This document shows positions 17,501 to 25,783 of a stretch of DNA of 64,000 nt, in pieces. The DNA is from J054 sp965223095. GTDB taxonomy: Bacteria > Pseudomonadota > Gammaproteobacteria > Steroidobacterales > GCA-2729495. The stretch is taken from the NCBI GenBank assembly GCA_965223095.1, contig OZ244979.1, positions 620,001 to 684,000 of the forward strand. The letters run 5' to 3'. The notes under the pieces were generated by a model, which was not told the origin of the DNA, did no database searches, and saw nothing but the letters and a program-made list of their open reading frames with translations. Positions within the stretch are counted from its first letter, which is position 1. Every line of letters starts with the position of its first letter. Made by a program: the position numbers and the translations under genes.

Positions 17501-19066
17501 CTACCGGACCTTAATAACTTGACTAGAAACCTTTTTATCAACAACTAATTTGGCTACATAAGCACCATTCGACACCGGCTCGCCATTGTAATCTCTACCA
17601 TCCCAAACAACTGTGCGTACATTGAGGCCGGGGTTTGGTTCATTCATAAGTTCACGAATGGGTATGCCAAATCGATCGTATATCGTAAGCCATGCGTGCG
17701 CGGCTCTTTCATAAATATAAATTTCGAAGGTTTTATGGCTTGCCCGCCAACGAATGTTACCAGGTAAATTTTTTGATGAATCGATTGATCTGACTCTATC
17801 GCGGCCACCAGTTCTTCTAATAATTTCATCGAAGCCGTTCGGGTCAAATTTATATATCGTCTCGCCGGCTGCATAGCCCACAGTAATTGGATTGCCAACA
17901 AAGCGAAAACGATTAATCATCTTGCCGATCTGATTGGCACTATGCCAATTTTTACCGCCGTCAATGGTACCGCTAGAATAGCCTTCAAAATTCTCGCCGC
18001 CATAACCGCCGACCCAACCAATATTTTCATCAATAAAGCCAACACCCTCAATTTCGCGGTTATCTTGAGGGTCGTTCACAGCCAAGCGACTCCAGGTGTG
18101 GCCGCCGTCATCTGTTCGCAATACGGCAGCATGATCGGCGCTGTCCAAAGCCACAAAACCAGTGTGCTCATTGACGAAGTGAATCTTCCATCCCCATTCT
18201 CCCGGCGCAAGACTTGGGGTTACACGATTTTCCCAACTTGCTCCACCATCGTTGGTAGCGAGGATAACCGGAACCATATCAGCTCGAGTTGCCCCTTCTG
18301 CAGATGCATTACCGCCAACGACAATGCCGTGCTGTTCGTCAGTAAACCGAATGTCGATCAAACACTTTGCGTACTCACCCATAGGAATGGCTGACCATGT
18401 CACGCCGCCGTCAGTTGTTTTGAGCACAGCCGTGGGAAATGCTGGCATATTTGTGCCAGAAGCATAAATTACGTTTTCGTTGACAACAGAAATACCACAA
18501 ATAAATCGAGGCGCATCTTCCGGAAGATTGTCTACCAGCTCCCAATTTTGGCCGCCATCAGTGGTCGTATAGAGTCTATGACTTGGATTAACGGTTCCAA
18601 CCCAGCCCCTATTTTCGTTCGCGAAGGCAATACAGCGTAACCAAGTCGGTTCGCTGCCATTTGGCGGCGCCTCAAATTGTATGTCCCAGTGATCGCCGCC
18701 ATCAATTGTGTGGAGAATCTGGCCATCGCTATTGATGGCCCACCCTCGCTCTGGTGATACAAACCAAATATCGTCGTATCGCTCCTCCACGATTGGCGCC
18801 TGTGTTTTATGCCAGAAAACCTTGTTTCCTTCCGGGCAACCCGCATCGAGCCAGGCTTTGAACAATTCGATTTTTGCGGCTTCCCAGGGATTGCCCGGCG
18901 GCATGTTGTGGGTGCTTACTCGTTGATATATATCCTGCGCATTCGCCTTCACATAAGCGTAATCTCCCAAGTCCTTGCCCAGTTGCTTCATGCAACCGAT
19001 ATCGCCTGGCGTAAACAAGCTTTCAATGTGATCTTTCCAAGTTGGAGTTCCAGCACCGTCGGGCAT
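17501..19066 (-). CDS. Asp-box (Ycf48/BNR-like) beta-propeller protein with FlgD-like C-terminus
   Basis: A 521-residue protein in three parts. Residues 8-78 match a small helical module I know from bacterial tyrosinase-associated proteins (W..HIESLF, GDIGCM, NMPPGNPW, W.DAGCP). Residues about 90-400 carry six Asp boxes of the S/T-x-D-G-G-x-x-W type (TIDGGDHW, TTDGGQNW, TTDGGVTW, TNDGGASW, TDDGGHTW, TIDGGKNW), forming a Ycf48-like propeller. The end (VVWDGRDYNGEPVSNGAYVAKL) resembles the FlgD Ig-like fold often found at C-termini of secreted proteins. AGGAG 7 bases before the ATG fixes the start, and there is no signal peptide. Function is unknown. Confidence 0.75.
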   Translation of the reverse strand: MPDGAGTPTWKDHIESLFTPGDIGCMKQLGKDLGDYAYVKANAQDIYQRVSTHNMPPGNPWEAAKIELFKAWLDAGCPEGNKVFWHKTQAPIVEERYDDIWFVSPERGWAINSDGQILHTIDGGDHWDIQFEAPPNGSEPTWLRCIAFANENRGWVGTVNPSHRLYTTTDGGQNWELVDNLPEDAPRFICGISVVNENVIYASGTNMPAFPTAVLKTTDGGVTWSAIPMGEYAKCLIDIRFTDEQHGIVVGGNASAEGATRADMVPVILATNDGGASWENRVTPSLAPGEWGWKIHFVNEHTGFVALDSADHAAVLRTDDGGHTWSRLAVNDPQDNREIEGVGFIDENIGWVGGYGGENFEGYSSGTIDGGKNWHSANQIGKMINRFRFVGNPITVGYAAGETIYKFDPNGFDEIIRRTGGRDRVRSIDSSKNLPGNIRWRASHKTFEIYIYERAAHAWLTIYDRFGIPIRELMNEPNPGLNVRTVVWDGRDYNGEPVSNGAYVAKLVVDKKVSSQVIKVR

Positions 19067-19145
19067 AGTATTCTCCTCGTGTATTTGTTGAGTTTTTTGT
19101 TAAGGCTTAACTATAGATATCGTAGATTTAAGTTAGGTTTATTGG

Positions 19146-20009
19146 TCAATTTGATTGCATGGTATTTGCAATCCAGTCCTCATAATTCGCCAAACGCGTG
19201 TATACACCGTACTTGTATGGCGCACCGCACTCTTGCCCACCCCAACTAATCAAACCAACTAGTGTGCCATTGACAACGGCAGGGCCTCCGCTGTCGGCCT
19301 TGCAGGCATCTTTGATGCCTTCGTCGTAGCCCGCACAAAACATATTGTCAGTCACTTTGCCGTTGTAACTCACTGGTTGATTACATTTTTCCCTGTCTAC
19401 CATCGGCACCTTAACGCCTAGCAATTTGGACGAGAATTCTCCGTTTTCCTTTAGGCCCCAGCCCGTGACATGAACTTCTACACCAGTATCTAAAAAGCTC
19501 GGTTCCTCAGCGGAGGTTACTAGGTCAATCGGTTCCCCCAACGGTGTTTCCGCCAAACGAATAAGGGCTATATCGTTATCAGCTGTACTGTCGTTGTAGT
19601 CGGGATGTAGAAAAAAAGATTCGATTCCAACTCGCAGACCATCGTCGCCATCAAGACTCGCGGTGCCACTAAGGACATCGATTGCGCCATTTTCAACGAC
19701 GAATCGCTCACCACCATCTTCTGGATCTTCAAAAAAGCAATGTGCCGCCGTCAATGCCCATTCATCAGCGATTAACGCGCCACCGCAAAACTGCGCCGAT
19801 TCATTGTCTTCTACATCCGCATATAGCAAGCCAACTTGCCATCGGTGGTCATTCCAATCTACCGGCGTGCCTTCTAAGATCAGTGGTTTTATCTGTGGCC
19901 CGACGTCAATAACGTCAGGCCCTCTGCCGTTATTCATGTTGTTCAAAACTACGCCAGCCGTGCCTACCGCCAATATTCCCCCAGCGACGATCGTGGTTCT
20001 TCTTCCCAT
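19146..20009 (-). CDS. Trypsin-like serine protease (family S1)
   Basis: A 287-residue chymotrypsin-fold protease with catalytic His90 (TAAHC), Asp146 (DNDIALI) and Ser240 (DSGGP). Asp234, six residues before the serine, predicts cleavage after Arg/Lys. The residue at the oxyanion-hole position is Ala238 (CKADSGGP) where Gly is usual. The N-terminus has RR followed by a hydrophobic stretch (RRTTIVAGGILAVGTAG), either a Tat-like signal or a membrane anchor. Four or more cysteines are placed for disulfides, consistent with export. AGGAAG precedes the ATG. It is 79 bases upstream of the propeller protein on the same strand, so the two may be co-transcribed. Confidence 0.9.
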   Translation of the reverse strand: MGRRTTIVAGGILAVGTAGVVLNNMNNGRGPDVIDVGPQIKPLILEGTPVDWNDHRWQVGLLYADVEDNESAQFCGGALIADEWALTAAHCFFEDPEDGGERFVVENGAIDVLSGTASLDGDDGLRVGIESFFLHPDYNDSTADNDIALIRLAETPLGEPIDLVTSAEEPSFLDTGVEVHVTGWGLKENGEFSSKLLGVKVPMVDREKCNQPVSYNGKVTDNMFCAGYDEGIKDACKADSGGPAVVNGTLVGLISWGGQECGAPYKYGVYTRLANYEDWIANTMQSN

Positions 20010-20294
20010 AATGAATTCTTCCTGGTACTACAAATTGCGTACTATCCGGCTTTCGTGCCTTTGCAAAGATACTAAACCTTCAACTGAAAAACTTCTGTCA
20101 ACAAGTTGACAGATAGATGCCATAGGCGAGCATTGAAGTTGGGTTTACCAGCATGCTCTATCTCTGCCTCTACCGTCATCGAACTTTTAGTCAATTTTGA
20201 GTCCTTGTGTAAAGCAGGCGACTGAAGTCTGACTACGAAACCTCGATGCTATCCCTTGCCGATTAAATGAAGGCGCCCCTAGAGGAGATAGGCA

Positions 20295-20831
20295 ATGAAA
20301 TACATATCTGATAAGACCCCTTGTTCTATTCAGTTGCTTCGCCGCGCGCTAGTAGCCGCGGTCGTTGGCTGCTATGTGCTAGCCGCCCAAGCAGACCCGG
20401 TCTTTGAGCTCGTAACCCATCCTAAGAATATTCATGGCGTGGAAAAATTCGCTGCCGGTGAATATGCCGCTGGCATTAAACGATTAAAGCAACGCTTAGG
20501 CAGCAAACGACAAGCTTACACACAACGCGTTCCCGTACTAATTGACCTTTGCGCGGGCTACACCATGCTTGAAGACTTTAGCTCAGCTTCCGCAGCCTGC
20601 GACGCGGCTGTTGAAAGCGGTTGGTATTCTAGCTTAGCGCTTAACAATCGAGGTGTGCTCAGTATTGCAAAAGGCAATTATGAGGCAGCTATTCGTGACT
20701 TCGAACGCGCAGTTGAATCCAAAGGCGCTAAACGCACAGCGCGCCGCAACCTAGAACGCGCCCAGAATCGACTTGCCGCCATCAAAGCTGGCAGGCTCGA
20801 TACCTTTCTTACGGAGGCAACTGAGCGGTAA
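20295..20831 (+). CDS. Exported TPR-repeat protein
   Basis: A 178-residue protein with a cleavable signal peptide (about 1-33, ending AAQA-DP) and two to three tetratricopeptide-like repeats (SLALNNRGVLSIAKGNYEAAIRDFERAVE is the clearest, about 114-142; sliced here only as landmarks). TPRs mediate protein contacts; no enzyme motif is present. AGAGGAGATAGGCA precedes the ATG. The gene is divergent from the trypsin-like gene and ends 16 bases before a nested inverted repeat. The role is unknown. Confidence 0.8.
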   Translation: MKYISDKTPCSIQLLRRALVAAVVGCYVLAAQADPVFELVTHPKNIHGVEKFAAGEYAAGIKRLKQRLGSKRQAYTQRVPVLIDLCAGYTMLEDFSSASAACDAAVESGWYSSLALNNRGVLSIAKGNYEAAIRDFERAVESKGAKRTARRNLERAQNRLAAIKAGRLDTFLTEATER

Positions 20832-20847
20832 CTGTTGGTCTATTTTT

Positions 20848-20923
20848 TGGCCTGACCGGTCCGATCTTTGATCCTCCACGCTGATGGTTTCCCCTTAAAC
20901 CATCAGTGGGACCGGTTAGGCCA
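20848..20923. repeat. Nested inverted repeat, 76 bases
   Basis: The outer arms are TGGCCTGACCGGTCC (20848-20862) and GGACCGGTTAGGCCA (20909-20923), complementary over 15 positions with one G-T pair. The inner arms are CTGATGGTTT (20881-20890) and AAACCATCAG (20897-20906), a perfect 10-bp stem with loop CCCCTT. An unpaired 18-base segment lies on the left side only, against 2 bases on the right. It sits between convergent genes, so termination is one possible role, but there is no good U-tract on either strand. A REP-like or other mobile repeat is an alternative. Confidence 0.8.
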
Positions 20924-20963
20924 CTTTTGCAGCTTATCGATTCTTGGATGTTGATCCGGTGTT

Positions 20964-22898
20964 TTACTTATCGCCTATATGTTCGGCTAAGAAACTACCA
21001 ATGCGGGACAGCATGTCAACGCGATGCTGGTTACGCCAAAGGCTATGCTCCGCGTTGTCGTATAGAACTAACTCGGTTGCCTTCTTGGCTTTGCGCAGCG
21101 CCTTGTTGAGCTTCTTGCTATGTTTTACGGAAACGTTAACGTCGTCATCGCCATGAAATAGCAGCACGGGTACGGAAAATTCTTTTGCGCGATATAAGGG
21201 TGAACCTTCTTTAATCACCTCGTTTTCATCGCTAATCAGCTCGAGCGCGGCTTTCCGATTTAAGAAATTGCGATAGTCATTGACCAGGGTCTTGGGATCA
21301 GTAACGCCAGCGATGCTAACCACGCACTTATATAGCGTTGGGTTCTCAATAACACTGAGTAGTGCCGCGTAACCACCATAACTCCAACCAACGATGCACA
21401 AACTATCTGGATCGGCGATGTTTTCTGCAATAAGCCAAGCAGCACCGTCGGTTACATCACTTACGGTCTGCCGCCATGCTCGAAAGCCGCCCTCACCCTC
21501 CCAGGCATCACCGTAGCCGCCAGAACCACGAAAATTGACTTGCAGTACCGCATAGCCTTGCGCTGCGAAGAATTGCACGAGCCAATCGAATCCCCACTCA
21601 TCACGACTCGCCGGTCCCCCATGGGGCAAGACCACCGTAGGCACTTTCATGTGTCCGCCGTGGCGCTCTGGCAGCGTTAGATAGGCAGGAATTTGTGTTC
21701 CGTCCTCCGCACTGAAGCTAACGGGCTGCATCGGAGCCAAGCCGCGATTTGCTAGGCGCGGGTGCTTAGGCGGAAAGCTCTGGAGCTTTCTTGCGTTTAT
21801 ATCAAAACGAAAGTAGCGGCCAGCATCGGTGTCGCTACTGGCGTGCAATAGATATACGCCCTTGTTCCAACTCTCGTCAATCACCTCGGGTGTTAAACCG
21901 CCGAGCGCTGGCGCGACTTGGGCAACTACTTTAGCAATGTCTTCGTCAAAGTAGTGATAGTGCGGGTAGTCGGTGGAGTATTGCGCAGCAACCAGGCGCT
22001 TATGTTTGCCGAGCCCGTAAGCTTGGCCGATATCGACTTGATCGTGTGCATACACTAGCTGGTCCTGCTGTGTTTCGAGATTTCTCCTGAAAAGCGCTCT
22101 GCGGCCGTCATGGGGCCGGAAGAACAGCAGATCATTGGGATCCTGCCCAAAACCAATGGGACTAAAATAGTTCTTCAGCGCCGTCGTCTTGCGCTCATGC
22201 AGAACATGCCATTTGGATTCGCCGGGCATACGATAATCCCAACGAATTTTATCCGTCGTAAAATAGAGACGCGTACGGATATTGCCACGGCCATCTGATA
22301 ACCATCTACGGACACCTTCGCGACTGCGCTTCTCAACCCGCACCGAACCCGAATAAATGTTCAGCCTACTAACGCCAGACCCCTTTTCGTCAGGCATTTG
22401 CACCAAAACATGCTCGGCATCCTCTGGTAACCAGTCAACGATTTGATCTTGAAACTGGGTAAAAAATGTCGTCCTCGCAAGACGATTCTGCAACAATACT
22501 TTGAAATTTTCGCCGTCACGATCAACTGATACTAAGCGCGTGGCTACCCACTTTTGACGGCCATTGGTATCAATACCGTAGAATCCGCAGAGAAGCCTTT
22601 CGTTATTGGCCCAGTCGCACCAGTAAATATCAAAGGCATCTGCCTTACTAGCTAGAATGGGTATCGTCGTACCATCCAAGGAAATAACGCTAGCAATTGG
22701 CACATCGATTTCATCCGGCATGCTCAGAAAAGAGACATACGACCCATCTGGCGATAACCTAGCGCCCCACATTTCTGGCAAGTGCCCAAAGGCTGCCGCA
22801 AGTTCATGCGGTGTCTGCTTAGCGCAGGCCGTACTGAACGTTACGATACATAACAACGTTAACAGCAAAGCGCCAGCTTGGGCCGATCGTGCAATCAT
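20964..22898 (-). CDS. S9-family prolyl oligopeptidase-like peptidase, lipoprotein
   Basis: A 644-residue protein with a lipoprotein-type signal peptide (LLCIVTFSTAC, cysteine near residue 25), a beta-propeller-like N-terminal region (about 35-390) and a C-terminal alpha/beta hydrolase domain (about 400-640). The catalytic triad is Ser506 (GWSYGGYA), Asp586 (HGDDDVNV) and His618 (AEHSLW), and HGGPASRDEWGFDW is the conserved oxyanion region. Such enzymes cleave short peptides, often after proline or alanine. It probably acts in the periplasm or at the outer membrane. It stands alone as a transcription unit. Confidence 0.92.
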   Translation of the reverse strand: MIARSAQAGALLLTLLCIVTFSTACAKQTPHELAAAFGHLPEMWGARLSPDGSYVSFLSMPDEIDVPIASVISLDGTTIPILASKADAFDIYWCDWANNERLLCGFYGIDTNGRQKWVATRLVSVDRDGENFKVLLQNRLARTTFFTQFQDQIVDWLPEDAEHVLVQMPDEKGSGVSRLNIYSGSVRVEKRSREGVRRWLSDGRGNIRTRLYFTTDKIRWDYRMPGESKWHVLHERKTTALKNYFSPIGFGQDPNDLLFFRPHDGRRALFRRNLETQQDQLVYAHDQVDIGQAYGLGKHKRLVAAQYSTDYPHYHYFDEDIAKVVAQVAPALGGLTPEVIDESWNKGVYLLHASSDTDAGRYFRFDINARKLQSFPPKHPRLANRGLAPMQPVSFSAEDGTQIPAYLTLPERHGGHMKVPTVVLPHGGPASRDEWGFDWLVQFFAAQGYAVLQVNFRGSGGYGDAWEGEGGFRAWRQTVSDVTDGAAWLIAENIADPDSLCIVGWSYGGYAALLSVIENPTLYKCVVSIAGVTDPKTLVNDYRNFLNRKAALELISDENEVIKEGSPLYRAKEFSVPVLLFHGDDDVNVSVKHSKKLNKALRKAKKATELVLYDNAEHSLWRNQHRVDMLSRIGSFLAEHIGDK

Positions 22899-23144
22899 TC
22901 AGGTCCCCTGATTATTGTTATTTCTATCGGGACGTTCACAGGGTAACCGAATATCTAGTGCATTGAAAAACGCGGCGCCCAACAATTATGACTAATTAGA
23001 ATGTAACCCATTGATTAATAGTGATTGTCAGGCGCAACGGTGACAACGCCGCGAAGCCTTTTTCCTGCGGGCATACCTGTGGCAATCACGCCGCGTACAA
23101 TATAGTAGAACCAAGCGGCTCGATCCTCGGGTCGACTATCGGAG

Positions 23145-23846
23145 TTACAAAGCGCCGCCGCCACAAATGGCCTCCAGGAAATCCAGCGCCACGGCGACTG
23201 TCCGCCGCTGCTGCTCGTCGCGGGATATTGTTGCGGTCACCCATTCATCGGCGAAACTTCCAAACTGGTAATGATCGCCGCCGAGGATTTCGACGAATCG
23301 AGTGTGCGGAGGCAGACGCTGCGGCTGGGCCGCGATTTCCTCTGCACGTACTTGGTCATCTTCTGTACCATGGACAAACAGCACAGGCAACCGTGAATCC
23401 GGCATCGCATGCATGCGGGCCGCATATGCACCCAGCAGAAATAGGCCGGACAGATTTTCCGGATGCTTCGACGCGAAACCCGCGGCCATGGCGCCGCCCA
23501 TGGAATGACCGCCTATGACCCATTGGCTGATTTGCGGATGGGAGGCCATCACGCTCGCGGCCTTGCTCGCGCCGAATACGGCCATGCGCAGGGGCATACG
23601 CGGCACGAGCACCGGGTAGCCCGCCGCCGCCAGTGGCCGCAGCAACGGGCCGTAGGCCAGCGGGTCACAGCGCCCGCCCTGATAGAAAACAAGGCCGGCT
23701 TTGACCGGCTCCCGCAGCGGCCAATACTCGATGGTTTTACCGGCGCTGACGCGCACGCCTTTATCGGTATCGAGAAATCGCAGCGCATCACGATCAGCAT
23801 CGGAGGTTTTCAGGGCAATTTTCAGACGGTTGATCAGCGAACTCAT
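23145..23846 (-). CDS. Alpha/beta hydrolase-fold protein
   Basis: A 233-residue hydrolase with nucleophile motif GHSMGG (about residues 112-117), an acid in HGTEDDQV and a histidine in GGDHYQFG near the C-terminus. The order and short length fit the small 'alpha/beta hydrolase 5' group; substrate is unknown. There is no obvious signal peptide. On the minus strand TATAAT lies 6 bases before the ATG and is preceded by GTCACTGTCCCC, suggesting a leaderless transcript. A terminator for the upstream minus-strand gene separates it from 23972-25783. Confidence 0.88.
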   Translation of the reverse strand: MSSLINRLKIALKTSDADRDALRFLDTDKGVRVSAGKTIEYWPLREPVKAGLVFYQGGRCDPLAYGPLLRPLAAAGYPVLVPRMPLRMAVFGASKAASVMASHPQISQWVIGGHSMGGAMAAGFASKHPENLSGLFLLGAYAARMHAMPDSRLPVLFVHGTEDDQVRAEEIAAQPQRLPPHTRFVEILGGDHYQFGSFADEWVTATISRDEQQRRTVAVALDFLEAICGGGAL

Positions 23847-23852
23847 GCGACG

Positions 23853-23872
23853 ATTATAGTGGGGACAGTGAC
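23853..23872 (-). promoter_or_regulatory. Candidate leaderless promoter of the hydrolase, with GTCACTGTCCCC box
   Basis: On the minus strand, GTCACTGTCCCC (23872-23861) is followed by AC and a perfect TATAAT (23858-23853), then 6 bases and the ATG at 23846. The box matches the one at the dipeptidase gene in all 12 bases. No -35 hexamer is clear. Confidence 0.5.
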
Positions 23873-23905
23873 GCTAACTGTTCTGTTGTGGATTTGTTTT
23901 CGCGG

Positions 23906-23945
23906 CAAAAAAAAGCACCGGACGTCGCACAATGACGCCCGGTGC
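23906..23945 (-). terminator. Intrinsic terminator after the 603-aa exported protein gene
   Basis: Arms GCACCGG-a-CGTC (23915-23926) and GACG-c-CCGGTGC (23934-23945) pair over 11 of 12 positions around a 7-base loop. On the minus strand the stem is followed by T8 (complement of A8 at 23907-23914). It lies 26 bases after the stop at 23972. Confidence 0.9.
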
Positions 23946-23971
23946 AGTTTATCGCCGCTCAAAGCGACCGA

Positions 23972-25783
23972 TCAGTTGTCGATGTGCTGCCAGACCTTCA
24001 AGGCGATGTAGGCGCCGGCGGCGGGGTCGTCGTTGGGCGGATCCCACATGGCCCATGTGCCCGTGTACTGATCTTGCACGGGTGCATCGTCATCAGGCGC
24101 ACCCGCTGCCGGGTCATAGCCGAGATGACCATAAGCTGGAACGTCAAAGCCAAGATGCGGGTCCAAGTCGCTTATCGCCTCGGTGATCGGCGACTGGCGC
24201 TCCGGCGGGTAGGGTTGCCCGGTTGGGCAGCCTCCCAGGTCAAAACAGCAATCCTCCAAGACCGAGTCGTCGTTGCTGCCGGGCAAACGACATTGCGTGT
24301 CGGGAAACTGCCACATGTCGGAGAAGGGGTGACCGACAACAGGATAGTCGTCAAAATTACCTTCACCCCAGTACCGCCAAGTCTTGTAGCCGATTTGTAC
24401 CGCGATTTGATTGGGTACCTCGACCATATCCAGCACCGAGTCGGCGAAAATTTGCGGGAACACGATAACGATATGCTCGATACCTGCTTCCTTCAGTTGC
24501 TCCAGTGCGTCCCAGTATAGATAGCCATCCTTTCCGTCGGGCAGGATTTCCGGGGTTTCGTATAGGTAAGCTTCACCCAGTGATTCTGCGCGCATGTTCC
24601 GCGTGCGTTCTTTCTGCGAAAAGCTCGGCGGCGCAGGAACAATGTTGGGATTTATTTCCCGGCGCCCCATCCAGGCACCGAGGATGTTCTTGCCCTTCAA
24701 ACCGTTGAATTCCTGTCTCAGCAATTTACGGATATTCTTGTTTAACACCAAGGTATCGTCGATCTTTGGATCGAAGTACTGATTGTGTGCGCGAACATGA
24801 TGGTTTAAGAGAATCACCGCCTGCTTGCTGTAGGGAATATCGGTGCGCAGCTGTGAAGCTGTGCCGGTGACAAACAGTTCGGCCAAGCCTTCATCCTTGA
24901 CAAATGGATTCGTCCGGTTGTCCAGCGGCACGGCAGAATCGAGTGTTGGCGCGCCAAGAGTCGCGGTCCAACCAGCTGGTGCGATTGGGTAGGATTCTGT
25001 CATCAGATCCGACGGGTCGTTGACCCATTCAACCGAAACTGTCGCGCCGTTCGCCGCGTTGTAAGCGTCGACCACGCGACGCGTTGCAGTCAGCTGGTCG
25101 AATGTCTTGAAAAAGCGCACACCGGTCGTTGTGGTATCGACGATGATGATTCTATCCACGTCGTTGGCCAGCATGCGCTCAACTGCGCCGTCGACGTTGT
25201 AGCGTTCGGGATCGCAGCCAGGCCAGGTGCCAAATGGCGGCACGCCACCGTCGATGAAGCTACCGCAGTAGTTCATCGCTGCGCCACCGGCCACCTGCGG
25301 ATTGTAGATGCTTTTCGGATCCGGCATGTCGGCCGGGTCGTGACTGATCCAGCTCATCAGATCTGTGAAGACTTCGATCTCATCGCCGGTCGCGTTGTTA
25401 TGCGCGGCAACTAGGCCTTCGAGCGTATCAGTCATATCCTCGAGCTGCTGGTCGGTTATCTCATCAAATGGATCCGTCCCACCAATTCGCTCGTATTCGA
25501 AATCGAACTTTCTTGATTGCCGAATACCGCCTTCGTCAAAGGATAGAAATGGCCAGAAGGCAGGATTCCAAATGAGATTGTTATAGACAAATGAGTTAGG
25601 ATCATAGGAGAAAATCTGGATGGCCGAATCAAAATTGGCCTGCGGACCCCAGGTATCCGCACCGCCGTGAACAGCGTATAAGACACCGATTCTCTCGTTC
25701 GAGCCGCTGGCGTTGGCCGGCATGACGACAAACATCAACAGGCCAAGCAATATGCTGGCAACCAGCACGTCTCTTGCTTTCAT
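23972..25783 (-). CDS. Exported protein of unknown function, chelatase-like features
   Basis: A 603-residue protein with a signal peptide (about 1-26, ending ANAS). GGGGG lies before the ATG. Seen features: an early IGVLYAVHGGADTWG motif, a mid segment VDRIIIVDTTTTGVRFFKTFDQL, and IEHIVIVFPQIFADSVLDMVE near residue 435. The last resembles the ferrochelatase/CbiX pattern of a strand ending in F-P, then a helix starting S-D-x-x-D. The C-terminal part is acidic and rich in Asp, Pro and Gly with a short cysteine cluster (DCCFDLGGC). I cannot assign a family with certainty; a periplasmic chelatase-like metal or tetrapyrrole protein is a hypothesis. It faces a divergent LytTR regulator. Confidence 0.75.
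   Translation of the reverse strand: MKARDVLVASILLGLLMFVVMPANASGSNERIGVLYAVHGGADTWGPQANFDSAIQIFSYDPNSFVYNNLIWNPAFWPFLSFDEGGIRQSRKFDFEYERIGGTDPFDEITDQQLEDMTDTLEGLVAAHNNATGDEIEVFTDLMSWISHDPADMPDPKSIYNPQVAGGAAMNYCGSFIDGGVPPFGTWPGCDPERYNVDGAVERMLANDVDRIIIVDTTTTGVRFFKTFDQLTATRRVVDAYNAANGATVSVEWVNDPSDLMTESYPIAPAGWTATLGAPTLDSAVPLDNRTNPFVKDEGLAELFVTGTASQLRTDIPYSKQAVILLNHHVRAHNQYFDPKIDDTLVLNKNIRKLLRQEFNGLKGKNILGAWMGRREINPNIVPAPPSFSQKERTRNMRAESLGEAYLYETPEILPDGKDGYLYWDALEQLKEAGIEHIVIVFPQIFADSVLDMVEVPNQIAVQIGYKTWRYWGEGNFDDYPVVGHPFSDMWQFPDTQCRLPGSNDDSVLEDCCFDLGGCPTGQPYPPERQSPITEAISDLDPHLGFDVPAYGHLGYDPAAGAPDDDAPVQDQYTGTWAMWDPPNDDPAAGAYIALKVWQHIDN

Noticed and set aside
17501..19066. Ycf48-like propeller as evidence for photosynthesis
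   Set aside because: Asp-box propellers occur in many non-photosynthetic proteins; no photosystem, pigment or carbon-fixation gene is present.
20848..20923. Resemblance of the nested repeat to an integron attC site (GTTAGGC at 20915-20921 fits GTTRRRY)
   Set aside because: The opposite core reads GCCTGAC, not RYYYAAC; the outer arms pair without the usual spacer and extrahelical bases; no integrase or cassette array is nearby.
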